64,000 nucleotides of DNA from Tubiluchus corallicola (GCA_030141605.1 JAQGDQ010000263.1:1-64000), one strand, 5' to 3'. Shown: positions 1 to 53,946, numbered from the stretch's first letter. Numbers and translations: made by a program. Notes: generated by a model from the letters alone, not told the origin.

Positions 1-202
1 TCTAGGAAACGCTTGCACTTGATATTATGTTTAGAATTAGTTGGTGAATCTACATCAGGTATTATTTTCTTGGTAAAGAGTTCAAGAACTAATCCCATTA
101 ACTAAACACAAAATGTAACTGCTGAATTTCAGTATACCGATCGTGTTTCATTTACTGGGAAGGGTAACGTAAGTGGTTAAAAATGAAAGATGATTGCCTA
201 AT

Positions 203-1001
203 TAGGGGTGCGCCGAATGCACATTTTCATCAACCGAACTAAAGCCGATTTTTTTAACTTGTAAGCTAAAAAACCCGAAGGTTAACCAAAATATTGGCCA
301 TGCTACCGCACATTCCGAATAAAATATAAACTTAAATTGAAAAACTGGACAGAAGCGGAGCCGAATTTCCTTGTGATTCCAATTGAAGAGAATAACGAAC
401 TCTATATTTTATCGTTTTAAGTTAATGGTGATTGATAGGTAGTGTAAATATGTTGTGAATATTAAAAAAAATTGTATTTAATGGTTAATTTTATGTAGTA
501 AAGTATCAAGTATCTTACAAGCAACCCCAATTCTTTTAAAAGCTGTTCAAACTATTTTGTGTAAGCCTAATCACTAAAGACAGTTTTTAAGCAAAACTGG
601 TGTAATTGTTTAGTAGCTCGACTTTTCAAACTTCTCGTTGAGTCATTTTGTCATGTATAAGCAGCTAATACAGTGCCGCCATGCTACTGTGCATTCACAC
701 GACGTGTGTACCGACGGTGCGTCACATTCCTCGAGTTATCATACAGAAACAGGAGGCAAAATATCCGCTGTCGTGCCGTGTTTACTGTTTACTATCAGCT
801 TTATTCGGAAAATTTTTTTACATAGGGAAATATTCCGTTTGTTTAATGTAATTTTCACCAAATGAGACAATTATTAAAAAAGTAACTTCGGTATACCGAG
901 GATTCACTGAACTTAAGGATTACAACCGGTTTACCGGACCCGATTTTTGTACTGATTTTGTACTGAAAAATTCGATGATTTGAATATTCGGTGCATCCCT
1001 A
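203..1001. mobile_element. hAT-like non-autonomous element (799 bp)
   Basis: Left end TAGGGGTGCGCCGAAT and right end ATTCGGTGCATCCCTA are imperfect terminal inverted repeats. The flanks TGCCTAAT (195-202) and TGCTTAAC (1002-1009) are an 8-bp duplication with two mismatches, the size expected of hAT transposition. No transposase-like frame is seen inside. It lies upstream of the first recognised exon of the coiled-coil gene, probably in an intron. Confidence 0.75.
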
Positions 1002-1230
1002 TGCTTAACGACCCTGAGGTTTACTAGGTCTATGGATATACAGTACAAGCAAAGCACATATGGTACTGTTATTTAGTATTTGTAACACAGTAAAGTTCTG
1101 CGACCATCATTAATGTAATAACGATGTACCTTTTTGTAAATGGACTTATTCAAGAACTGAAACATTTACAGTTGATAAACACTGTCGTTTCCAATAAACA
1201 CTTCTTTGTAACTGTGTCTCCTATTTTTAG

Positions 1231-6866
<5,636 letters not shown>

Positions 6867-7118
6867 TTCCGCCAGGTGAATGGTAACTTTAAAATTCATG
6901 GATCTGTATATACAGAAATAATTATATTGATTTGTATTTGCTAACACACTGCCCGATTATAATTAATCCATGCATCTTTTTTTATTTAATAATTTTTATC
7001 AGTATCCAAGACTAAAGTAACCAAGTGACAAATTTGTAATAATGAATGTCTCATCATCTCCAATATTCATGTAACTCTGGAAATGTTTTGTTCCATTGTC
7101 AACTTGTGAAGTCTGCCG

Positions 7119-7124
7119 AATAAA
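7119..7124 (+). promoter_or_regulatory. Likely polyadenylation signal of the coiled-coil gene
   Basis: AATAAA about 250 bases after the stop codon at 6866, at a plausible distance for a 3' end. The hexamer is common in AT-rich DNA, so this is only probable. Confidence 0.4.
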
Positions 7125-9072
7125 AATTTGACTCGAGGACATTATTTCAATGATTTGTTTGTTGTTCTTGGTTCTGTTTCGAGTTTGTTTTTCTCTAGTT
7201 GGAAGCCAATTGAAAATGCAGAAATACCCGTTTGTTCAGAACGAAAATCAAGGTCAAATTGGGCTTGTCAGCTTTAGTGTGACAAACAGTGACCAAAAGT
7301 GCTTGGTTTGGGAAATAAATTGCACTTACTGTTTAATAGTTGTTACTTTAAATCTGGGCCCAGTGTACGCTTCTAGGTTGGGTTTGCAGCAAGCAATCGA
7401 TTAACATAATTTATGCAGCTTTATGACCTTGCTACACTGTTCTCTTTTGCTTCCAAACTGTAATGCATTTAGAAATTATGCGGTTAAGCAAAAATCACAT
7501 GAGATACAAATGGGAAATTGGACAAGCAAGAGTGTGAAGTATGCAGTTTTATAGTTATTTCAAAATTTGTTCAATTAAAAACGAAGAAATCGCTAAATTT
7601 ACTAACATTATTTACAAATGGTTTATTTTCAACAAGCATTTTACACATAATATCATCAAGTTTATTTCTGAATGGTGATTGTTTGAGTCCAGGTTCACTT
7701 TGTGTCATTTACTTAATTCCAAAAACCGATAATCAACATTCGAGTAACTCTTTGAAGATCAGTAATGGCCAACGTCGATTGCAAAGCAATAATTATACCC
7801 AAAATTTAAGATGGCACAAATACTAATTATAATTATATTAACACATAAAATATATTAGCTCTTTCTTTTCTTGCTGCCATTTGAATTTAAAACTTAGCTT
7901 AACAATCACGATCATATACACAGATGTCATAATCATCCTCTATACAGATGTACATGGATCAGGCTTAGTGCTGCTACTGCATCAAATAATGTAACATAAT
8001 AAACTACTCTCCATGATTCCCGAACTTTGTTCAAAAACTTATTTACAAGATGTACAACTCCATTTTTACAAAACTTACGTAAACGTGGCCCGCAAGAGCG
8101 ACTGCCACGATTTCTAACAGCAAACAAATAGTCACGTAGTTCTCAAGCCTAATTCACATTGCATAAGGCACAATTATTCCTTACTAGCAAAGTTCGATGG
8201 CGTACAATGCAAAGCTCGATTTAAGCACTGGTGAAAGTAAATTGGCGTTAAACACAATCTCAAAGTCGTAATTTTTAATGACAAAACTTAACAAGAATGA
8301 CTTGCAAATAATCAAAACGAAGTTACTGGTGACGTTCAGTCATATCTTCACAAGTCTCGTTAATCAAGTTTTGGAGAATCGTGGAAGACCTGCTTTCACG
8401 AAACGAGGGATAAGTGAAATGGTGTTTAGAAATTTTGTCTTCCTTACGTCGTGAGTAAGTTACGGATTCCTCTCAGCATCACACAGACCGAGAAGAGAAC
8501 TATTCTGACATATCAGAGAAGCGCGCCATCACGGAAATCCCATTTTGGAAACGGTATACGCTTGCACTCAAATTATCTAAGCTCGTAAGCTTTGTTTCAA
8601 GTTTTAAAACTCTTTTAACACATACGAATAAGTTCCACTTTGAAGGAATGTACTAAATTTGAGCTTTTTTGCAATGTTATACGTACTCCCACGTATCAGC
8701 TACTAGTGGCATTTCCAACGAAACACGGAAATCTGTCGAGATTGCGTCCACTATTCTCGCAAGTGTGCCGTACATATTCGCAAGGTGCTCAACGTATAGA
8801 GGCTTCTAGCCAGCACTAGTAGTCTTTCCACCGTGTAACAATTCAAGAAAATCAATTACACCCGTATTCACTGTGTTGGAAACTCCTGTGCAGCGTAAGT
8901 TCTTGAGTGCTTACACATTAAGCTAAGCTTTTTAATCTTTGCTATAACGAGAACTTCAGCTACGTGGAAAGCAAAGCTTTTGATACGGGCAGGAATACTG
9001 GTTGTCTGCTTCTCAAATGAGTTAAATAATTGCACCAGGAAACACATTATAATACTGAATACTAACCAGATA
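7125..9072. other. Convergent intergenic stretch
   Basis: Between the 3' ends of the plus-strand coiled-coil gene and the minus-strand semaphorin gene. It must hold the semaphorin 3' UTR and polyadenylation site on the minus strand. I see no conserved frame, RNA gene or transposon end in it. Confidence 0.6.
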
Positions 9073-44707
<35,635 letters not shown>

Positions 44708-45119
44708 CTGTAAGAGAAAAGAAAACGTGTTTTAATCAGTCTGTAATGATGTGAGATTAGTTCTGTGCTCTCAATGCTGGTAACTCCTTTTTACGTTCAT
44801 TAACACTTAATAAGTCACCCAGAGTAGTAGGTAACTGAAGTTCTTTTGCAAAGGTAGGATTGGCTTCTAAACTTGATGTTCCACGACCGCGGCTACTGAA
44901 AGAAGAAGAGACTTCCCCCTTGAAGCAGCGTATTTTGTTGTCCACACACTTACGACAAATTCAATTCAATTGAAATTTTTATTTCGGTAACTGGCATCAT
45001 ATAAACTACAAATATAGTAGCAAAATAAAATAAAATCTAATGACATAAAAAATTACAAGAGTAAATATATATATATATGGGGTTAGTAAATTAAGAGGTA
45101 AATAAATTTCACAGGCTAA

Positions 45120-45306
45120 TTATGCAACAATTCGTTCTATTTCACAAAAAGCAAGGCTGACAAGTCTATGTGGGTTAATAATAGCAGTTATAATACTATT
45201 GCTAGTGTACAATAGTAACCTATTTCGAACGCTATAACATGATCCTCTGCGAATATGACTAAAATGTGGTAGAGAGATAGGTTTACAAAGATCACCATAG
45301 CATAGT
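45120..45306 (-). pseudogene. Possible LINE ORF2 C-terminal fragment and 3' tail
   Basis: The minus strand reads YGDLCKPISLPHFSHIRRG, RNRLLLYTSN and NPHRLVSLAFCEIERIVA, then TAA (45120-45122). Downstream to about 44960 is an AT-rich UTR-like stretch ending in TTGAA repeats, a typical LINE 3' tail. A similar TTGAA tail is at about 3315-3340. No intact RT. Confidence 0.4.
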
Positions 45307-46345
45307 GTTTAGACCACGCTACCATTCAAACGTTAGTTGTCTAATTACTGATCATTTAACGTGACAGCGATAGTGTACACAACAAAACAACCCAGGAGGA
45401 GGGCACAGTTCTTACGTATCACTAAACATTACTTGTTGATCAAACTAATTACAGTCTAGACTACACGATACGACAAAAAATGTGCCAAAGTCAAACAAAC
45501 ACCAGCTTCGAAAAACAGTGTAAGTGACAAGGAAACAAGTGTTCTCAATATCGAGACACAAACCAATTCGTCGATCACAAAGAAACTTGGAATGAATAAA
45601 GTTTTACTGGAATGTCAACATATATTTGCCCATTAAACGTAATAATCATTATATATATATATATGAAAGTAATAAAAATATTAACGACGCATTACTATGC
45701 ATGAACATGTGATAAAATTAAATCATGATTAAAGTCACCAACTCAGCATCAACTCTTGCTTCTTTTAACAGCAATAATCTGATGACTAAGAACCGCCCGG
45801 AGGCAGTGATTATTTCAAGGACTTCATTAAAATTCGATGCCCGCCATTGCGATGGTGATAAAGAAATAGATGCGTCACGCTACACACGCGCCACCAAGTG
45901 AAAGGGATGGGAAGCACGAGCCCGCATGCCTGTAGAAGTACTTCACAGGAAATGACATAGTGCGATTCATCAACAAACACGAGCTGTGATGAGAGATAGA
46001 TCATCCTCAGTTTATGTTAGGATTTCATTGGGGTTTCAATGGGGGATTTTTCTACCTCGTTTTCGACCCAGCTGTGGATTATGTAACAGAAAACTGGCAA
46101 ACCGCATGTCCCAAGAGACAACGACCATATGCTCGGTCCCGTAGACTGTAGAATCATGTCGATCGTTGTAACTTGTAACCAATACATCTGCTTATCAGAG
46201 TTGGTGAAGATGCTGCAGATGCAGCATCAGCAGCATAGACGATGCGCAGTAAAAAAGATAAGAAAAGTTAACAACGGGATGCAGATGCTTGAGAAAATTG
46301 GAATTCTGCCTGAATTGTTCATCTGCTTCTTCAGCGAATACAGGC

Positions 46346-47098
46346 GTACGAATACAAATTATGTAAATGCTTAAACCAAACCATTAAATACGAATATAAA
46401 TTATGTAAATGCTTAAACCAAACCATTAAATACGAATATAAATTATGTAAATGCTTAAACCAAACCATTAAATACGAATATAAATTACGTAAATGCTTAA
46501 ACCAAACCATTAAATACGAATATAAATTATGTAAATGCTTAAACCAAACTATTAAATGCGAATATAAATTAGGTAAATGCTTAAACCAAACTAATAAATA
46601 CGAATATATATTACGTACATGCTTAAACCAAACCATTAAATACGAATACAAATTATGTAAATGCTTAAACCAAACCATTAAATACAAATATAAATTATGT
46701 AAATGCTTAAACCAAACCATTAAATACGAATATAAATTACGTAAATGCTTAAACCAAACCATTAAATACGAATATAAATTACGTAAATGCTTAAACCAAA
46801 CCATTAAATACGAATATAAATTATGTAAATGCTTAAACCAAACTATTAAATACTAACATATATTACGTAAATGCTTAAACCAAACTATTAAATGCGAATA
46901 TAAATTAGGTAAATGCTTAAACCAAACTAATAAATACGAATATATATTACGTACATGCTTAAACCAAACCATTAAATACGAATACAAATTATGTAAATGC
47001 TTAAACCAAACCATTAAATATGAATATAAATTACGTAAATGCTTGAACCAAACCATTAAATACGAATATAAATAATATAAATGCTTAAACCAAACCAT
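46346..47098. repeat. Minisatellite, 42 bp x about 18
   Basis: The unit contains GTAAATGCTTAAACCAAACC and ATTAAATACGAATATAAATT. A distinctive three-unit block at about 46548-46670 recurs at about 46886-47010, showing block duplication. Spurious 14-residue repeat frames (WFKHLHNLYSYL) arise from the period. Confidence 0.97.
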
Positions 47099-47735
47099 AT
47101 GCTTAAACTAACCATTAAATGCTTTCAAAATAATATATAAATATATTATAGAGATATATATAGGATATAGTTACATCACAAAAATTAGTATAAAAGCAAG
47201 TCAGAATATATATAATTTATATATTACTGTGGTCAAAAAACAAAAACAAGAAGATTAGTCATATGTGCCAAATATACCTAAGTTGTGTCCAAAATTTATT
47301 TTCATGGCGTTTTATGTCGTGCTAACCACAACCATGTGCCCCCCCCCCCAGGTTTTAAATGCAGACCTTTTTATCATATTGAATGCAGAAAAATGGGACA
47401 GTGAAATTAATAAAACAAAACATGAAAACCAATAATGGATAGTAAAATTCTTAATAGTTTTTATTATCCTTTATCAATATTCACGGCACACAATGTGGAA
47501 ATTTTATTGGCCACTCGACGCCCTAATTTCTCTTCTTTTTTCAACATCAAATTTCAACATCTACCAGCAGAATTCGTATAATATTATTAATATTACATAC
47601 TAGTTTAGAAAAAAAACTTTCCAGAGCTTGAATGAAACTTGCGTTAAGTACAAGATATGGAACTTGCTATTTCAATGGACGTACATTCATGGTACTGAAT
47701 TTACTTAATAAATGGGCCTAAAAAGTGTTTTTTAA

Positions 47736-48361
47736 AGGAAGACCGGACGATTGTTTAGACTCAATCTCATTTTAATTTGCTGTCCAAAATATACATTTTC
47801 TTGCCTATAAAAGTTAACAGTTGTTCCTTATATTTGAATAATTAGCTTAGAAAGTTATTTAACGGCAAACGAACACAGCTATTGCTTACGTCAGAAACTA
47901 ACCACAGTTTGTGCAATGGCAGGCGTCTTCCCTTGCGCGTGAATCTACTAAACTTTCAAAGCTACGCGCGGCTCAGTGAATCTACTAAGATTGGCAGCGG
48001 CGCCTTTTTGTCACACTCGCGTGGCCGACAAATAGAAGGCGGTACCGTGATAAGCAGGATCATAGAAGTTAGTTTCTGACGTCATATGATGTAGAGCCCA
48101 TTTTTCGTGACACCGTACGTTTAAACGGTACTGTAACACTTATGCAAATGTGCTTGACGCACAAGGGCAGACGCCTGCCATTGCACAAGCTGTGGTTAGT
48201 TTCTGACGTAAGCAATAGCTGTGTTCGGTTGCCGTTAATTAACTTTCTAAGCAAACTATTCAAATAAAAGGAACAATTGTTAACTTTTATAGACAAGAAA
48301 ATATATGTTTTGGACTGTAAATTAAAATGAGATTGAGTTTAAACAATCGTCCTGGCTTCCT
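47736..48361. mobile_element. TTAA-flanked foldback MITE, family B copy 2 (626 bp)
   Basis: Begins AGGAAGACCGGACGATTG and ends CAATCGTCCTGGCTTCCT, with TTAA on both sides (47732-47735 and 48362-48365). The inverted arms extend about 200 bp inward, including matching AACTTTCTAAG, CTGACGTA and CACAGTTTGTGCAATGGCAG stretches, so the strand can fold on itself. No coding capacity. Confidence 0.92.
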
Positions 48362-48365
48362 TTAA

Positions 48366-49640
48366 CTGAATAAGCTTGACATGTCTGATATTCAAATAAT
48401 CAACGAGTCTGACGGATCAACAGCTTTAATTTTTGACCTTTCCAAATATCCAGCGATTAACATAAAGACGGAAATCTCACTTGCCAATAATTCATTAGTA
48501 CAAGTGAAGCTGATGATTTCTGCTCGTGCAATAAGCTGACTGGCAAACGAAATTAGTGCCTCGTGAAGGAATTTGTGGCGCCGTTATTGATGAGGTACGG
48601 GAAATATCGATCACGGATCGAAATTTAACGTGTAAAAGAATGGCGTCGTTCTCCAATGACGCCTAGTCAGACTTGAAAGGAGAAAACAGTGACAACATTT
48701 ACAAAATTTCAATTTCAGGGTTTTCATAGGATAAGTAGAAAAATTTCAATTCCTTAAAGAAGTTCATACAATAAATGAATAAACAAATGACACCAAATGG
48801 CAGCGTGTACATTACACAGAAAACACAGCAAAACTGTGAGTCTTACAGTGGCGCCACCATTTAGTAATTCCAACGAAGCCTCCCTTACACCATATGCCAA
48901 AGATCTACTGCTCATTATACGTATGTGTTTATATTTATGCTTATGTTTATGCTTATGTTTATTTGTCGCTTCAAACTTTACTTCCTGTTCACAAATAAGG
49001 AATACAGTGTATTTATATAACCTCTCAAAATTGCGCCACCTACAGCAAAACAAAAAAGCGCAATGATTTCACCAATTTAAAACAAAAGAACATCCACGCC
49101 ACGAACAGATTAGAAACATAAAAACAAACGAGACGATTTGTTTTATTGCAATTGTTTAGATTTTTATAGTTATTCGCGCAGTCTGCTAAAGAAGCTGAGA
49201 TGAATCAACTGCAACGAAATCAGTTTCGCCGAAATGAAGCCAAACTTTCAGCAATGGCGGAAACTTTCACCAGACATGAATCGCCTGTGTTAGGCGGGTA
49301 GTAAATTTAATAACAGAACAGAAATCACCTGAAGTGATTAGCAAACAAACTTGTTCATTTCGGCGCCAGCAGTTTCCACACAAACACGTAAGATGTGCAT
49401 AATGTCTGGCTTCAGACAGACTTCAGTGTTTTATCTACGAGCTTCATTAGATACGAATAGATAAATTCTATAAATGATCAGTGGTCAATATCTATAAGTG
49501 GTCAATAGATAAATTAACGACTAGTCTGTCTATTGTGAATTTCATAGTCTATCATATCATAGTTATGGCAAAAATTTTGCACCTGTTAAGCTTAACCAAA
49601 ATAGCAGAACGTATTCGATTTTTTAGACGGGTCCTAAACA
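48366..49640. other. No recognised feature
   Basis: Unique sequence with a short TTATGT-type run near 48930. Reading frames here (for example 48754-49053) are short and unsupported. Confidence 0.5.
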
Positions 49641-49990
49641 ATAATAACGGCGACGGCAACAACAACAACAACAGCAACAGCAACAACAAAAACAACAACA
49701 GCAACAGCAACAACAACAACAACAATAATAATAATAATAACAATCTTTAGTTAAAGTCGGCTTTTTGGATGAACAATTAACAAAAACTGCAAATAACAAC
49801 CTACAACTACATAACACAGACTATTATTATTTCACTTTTACCCTAAATACCATGCGCCAGGCAGGGCAACAGCAGGTACCATTTTCAAAATCTTTGGTGT
49901 GACCAGGCCGTAATATTGAACTCACAACCTCCCAGACGGAAAGCTGACGCGTTACCACTAGAGTGACTAGACCAAACCGTCTGACACAGA
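49640..49990 (-). mobile_element. tRNA-derived SINE with microsatellite tail
   Basis: The minus strand has a tRNA-like head: an A-box-like TGGTCTAGTCACTCTAGTGG then TAACGCG (about 49947-49974) and a B-box-like GGAGGTTGTGAGTTCAA (about 49916-49932). A body with GCCTGGCGCATGG follows, as in animal SINEs. The 3' side runs into a TTA/TTG trinucleotide tract (49650-49745), which reads as its tail. The head does not fold as a clean tRNA, so it is not a tRNA gene. Confidence 0.7.
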
Positions 49991-50130
49991 GTATGGTATT
50001 AACGCGTATGGTAATCATGGCTGTGTCAGCTAGATGATGCCAACTAAACACTCAACAATGCACCCCACTTTTCCATAATGAAGAAATTAATTATGCATGC
50101 AGTACCAGAGCAAGTCTATCACTAGTATGA

Positions 50131-50611
50131 CAGTTTCGTCTAGAAGCTTCTGAATTTCGTCTGAAAGCTTCTGAATTTCGTCTGGAAGCTTCTGAATTTC
50201 GTCTGAAAGCTTCTGAATTTCGTCTGGAAGCTTCTGAATTTCGTCTGGAAGCTTCTGATTTTCGTCTGGAAGCTTCTGAATTTCGTCTAGAAGCTTCTGA
50301 ATTTCGTCTAGAAGCTTCTGAATTTCGTCTGGAAGCTTGTGACTTCGTCTGGAAACTTCTGAACTTCGTCTGAAAGCTTCTGAATTTCGTCTGGAAGCTT
50401 CTGAATTTCGTCTGGAAGCTTCTGAATTTCGTCTGGAAGCTTGTGAACTTCGTCTGGAAGCTTCTGAACTTCGTCTGGAAGCTTCTGAATTTCGTCTGGA
50501 AGTTTCTGAATTTCGCCTGGAAGCTTCTGAATTTCGTCTGGAAGTTTCTGAATTTCGCCTGGAAGCTTCTGAATTTCGTCTGGAAGTTTCTGAATTTCGT
50601 CTGGAAGCTTC
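50131..50611. repeat. Minisatellite, 21 bp x about 23
   Basis: The unit is close to TTCTGAATTTCGTCTGGAAG plus C. The 7-codon period opens long frames on both strands (EIQKLPD, ASRRNSE); no start, splice or homology supports a gene. Confidence 0.96.
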
Positions 50612-50924
50612 CAATGAATCAAAAGCAACAGGAATCGCTAAGGAATTTCTAGCCAAGTATTTGACAAGGAGCCCCACGAATTTCCCGCAAACTGTCACAC
50701 ATCCAAAAATATACCCCCCCATGGGTCCTACGATTAAAAAAATGATTTCAACCTGAAGTTTATTTCAGTTTGTTTTATTCGTTTTGATGTCATTCACTAA
50801 TTCCACTACTGGTCACTGGTGGGAATTCGCACCTTCCCCCTTCCCTATCCACTCCCATTATACGGAAAGCCAACGAGAATCCTCATCTCAATATACATCC
50901 CTCTCCAATGCTGTTGCCTGTGCG

Positions 50925-50929
50925 TGTAT

Positions 50930-50963
<34 letters not shown>

Positions 50964-51062
50964 CTGTGTGCGTGTGTGTGTGTGTGCGTGTGTGTGTGTG
51001 CGTGTGTGTGTGCGTGCGTGTGTGTGTGTGCGTGTGTGTGTGCGTGCGTGTGTGTGTGTTTA
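50925..51062. repeat. GT microsatellite with GC interruptions
   Basis: TGTGTGCG-type units, imperfect. Alternating purine-pyrimidine throughout, so able to adopt Z-DNA. Confidence 0.95.
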
Positions 51063-51128
51063 CTGACTGATTAAGAGTTAGTCGAACATGATATTCAAAA
51101 AAGGTCTTTTGATCACATAACATGGTTA

Positions 51129-51356
51129 TTACTGTCCAAAAATCGCTAAACAGTTATTTACAAATTCACAATATGACATTGGGTTTCCATTGAAAAATTC
51201 ATGCAGATCGTTGAAGTTCAATTCAGTGTTATCTTCACGAAGGTGATTCGTAAGTGGACAAAAACAGATAACATGTTCTTCTGTTTGAATGTTTAAGCCA
51301 GAACAGGAGCATAGCCTGTCTTCCCTTTTTATCCTTGCCCATCTTCCAGTCCAGTC
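51129..51356 (-). pseudogene. LINE ORF2 C-terminal zinc-knuckle-like fragment
   Basis: The minus strand reads DWTGRWARIKREDRLCSCSG, IQTEEHVICFCPLT, ELNFNDLHEFFNG and NNCLAIFGQ, then TAA. The C.C....QTE.HV...C pattern is the usual cysteine-rich end of many LINE RT proteins. Some 74 codons stay open; upstream is frameshifted. Confidence 0.75.
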
Positions 51357-51399
51357 CTACATCTAGACCCTGTACCCAGACTGTCGTCAATTAGAAATG

Positions 51400-52460
51400 G
51401 TGGAATTGCAACTCATACATGGCGTGACATCGTTTAATGGAAACCCTCTCAATGAGCCAGCAGTAATGACTTGATACATCTGGCTCAAACCTCTATAGAT
51501 TCGGTGCAGAAATATAGCAATTTCTTAAAGTCTTTAAACGACTTGATTAGTACGGGTACTCGGGAGTAATCAGAACTAATTAAAACCCCCTACAGCAGCA
51601 TTAGGCAGTGGCAAGGGTCCTAATAACATCGCAGTTAGTATACGTGCACGCATGTAAGCAATGCAAATCAATCAAGTCGAATGAAAAGCAAGCACTCCAT
51701 GTCTTCACGATGAATAATTTCTAACGTCAACACAACTCCACATTAGATGTATTATTCATCGATTATATCAATTAAACTCGAAGGGTCAGCGACTAGCGCG
51801 GTCAACAGTCCAATGACCATTGAACAGAGTACACAGTTAATCGACTGTGCAGTAAACTACTATACTTATAATGGTCAATGGACATTGGTCAATGGGCAAC
51901 GGTGCCATTAGACGAGAACAAAATACGGAAAGGCAGCGTACGATTGTCCTACAAGTGCACTGACCATAGATGACGCTTGACCACGGTGAATGGTTCGGTT
52001 TTATCACTTATACACTTCTGTATAAGAATGTTAACTTAGGCACAACAAACTAAACGCAAATCTGTAATAGAACTTGTTGAAATTAAGCCGTTTTGATAAG
52101 AAAGTCTTTGAACACCAATTCAACCTTAAGTGCTGCCCTCTTCTCTCCGATTTATTACTAAGAGGAATGAAGCTAGATATTGATTGACAGATATGTCTAC
52201 GCCTTTAATCTGGCATCAATCTCGCCAGGAAGTATTTTGTTCACTCTTTTGGTAATTCTTATCATAATCTTAGATTCATCTTAACAAACTACGCCATTGG
52301 AGCAACGGCTAGTTATTTAAGACAATTTTGTAAAGAAAAAGATTATCAAAAATACAGGAAAATGATTCTACCTTGATTAAGGCGATCAAAGTGTGTGCAA
52401 CACACGGTATATACGTTCTTGATTAACTGCAAACGTAAATGCATCGAAGAAAATTGCCTA
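51400..52460. other. No recognised feature
   Basis: Unique sequence. No exon, RNA gene or transposon end identified. Confidence 0.5.
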
Positions 52461-52461
52461 G

Positions 52462-52660
52462 CTGCATTCGTGTGCAGTCGGTCAATCTCGATCTCGCTTG
52501 GGTGTGCGCGACTTTCTTAATTTGCCGGAATTCGTAGATCAATTCGGTTCAAATCCGGACGCTAGATCGATCACACGTACTGCAATTTGTAACGGTTATC
52601 CCGAAATGAGCTTACAGTACGGGAATAGAACCGAGCAACCATTCTTGCTAAGACTAATAC
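52462..52660 (+). other. Possible isolated coding-like segment
   Basis: A frame open from 52462 reads LGVRDFLNLPEFVDQFGSNP and then ARSITRTAICNGYPEM, in DNA of higher GC than its surroundings and with protein-like composition. An acceptor-like TGTGCAG lies at 52471-52477, but I see no good donor and recognise no family. It could be an exon of an unseen plus-strand gene, a transposon piece or chance. Confidence 0.2.
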
Positions 52661-52730
52661 CTTATTTTATAATCATGATCACAGTTTTTCTTAGTTCTCG
52701 CTCCATTTCATTTTTCATTCACTACTCCCC

Positions 52731-52862
52731 CCCCACTTTTATGTATATATTTATACATAAAATTATAATTATTTATAATTTTTCATTATTATAATTATTA
52801 TAATATATTATAATTATAATGATACGTAATTATAATACATATAATTATGTATCATTATTTCA
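52731..52862. repeat. AT-rich palindromic tract
   Basis: Includes a perfect hairpin with arms TTTTATGTATA and TATACATAAAA (loop TATT), followed by TAATTATAATTAT repeats. Starts after a run of eight C. Confidence 0.85.
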
Positions 52863-53946
52863 ATTAATAATCGTTTCTTTAAGATTTCCACGTACAGTTT
52901 GGCCTGTCAAGCTATGCTTTTATGCTCAAACTGTATGCATCAAAATTATTCTGTAATATAATTTGCACATGTATATGCTGCATTTTGTAATTTCTAGATA
53001 ATATTGCATTTATATTTATATTTACTTCAGTGAAATTATCTGTATTTTTATTATAGCTGTTAGATGCAGAGTGGAAATAAATAAACTTATAACTTAAAAA
53101 AGACTCTTACGAACGTTGATAAATTACTAGCATAGATATATGAATTTTGTGTATGAACTTTTCCCAGTGGCCTTCTCCAAACTCAACACAAATTGATACT
53201 CAAGCAAGTGACATAATAGGCCTACTTATTAATCATTACATAAGCACAAAATTATACGTATATAGATATGTCCTCGGTCGCTCATAAATCGATAACCTCA
53301 ATTAAAAATGTCGTAAATCCGGAAGCAAAAGTATTCGGACAGACGTTCCCATAGTAGTAGACACGACTCAGGCCGTAACTTAATTGAAAATTATGATGTA
53401 ATCATAAAATTGAGTTACAACGTAAATTGTGCAGGCGACATGGCTTTCTACATGCGGAAATACTCGGCAATATCAACTCTGTCAATCGATAAAGCATGTC
53501 TTGATAACGTATATTTATGTAGAAGAGTGTTACACAATTCCACGGATTTTTCCGTTATAATTACTATTGCCACTAGCAAGCTGTCTGGCACTCAGTATGT
53601 ACATGGCACACGTTCTAGGTAACAAGAGTAAAGATCAAGTTTACAGCCTAAACTCCAAGCGGACGCTCCTGGCGGGAATTACAGTAAGTAAACCAAATAA
53701 GAATGATTCGTGAAGCAGGCCACGGAATGGATTTAAGAAAGTCCAAACTGTCAATGTCAAAAACTACTGAATATACCCACCTAGTGGGTTGTAAAAGTCC
53801 TTGAAATAATGGTAGTGATGATGGTGACGGTGATGATGACAATTAAAAGGATTGTGATGACCACGAAAACGACGACCACACCGAGTTTAATGATGTACCA
53901 AGGTCAATTTGATACACAACGGTATACTCTATACGGTACATGGGAA

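Noticed and set aside
44757-44945. Upstream semaphorin exon
   Set aside because: The frame directly upstream of exon 1 is low-complexity Ser/Arg and Lys/Glu with no sema motif; it is probably intron.
48754-49053. Gene on either strand
   Set aside because: Overlapping short frames on both strands and a simple TTATGT run; no homology recognised.
49890-49990. Functional tRNA gene
   Set aside because: A- and B-box-like words are present, but the arms do not form a clean cloverleaf and a SINE body follows.
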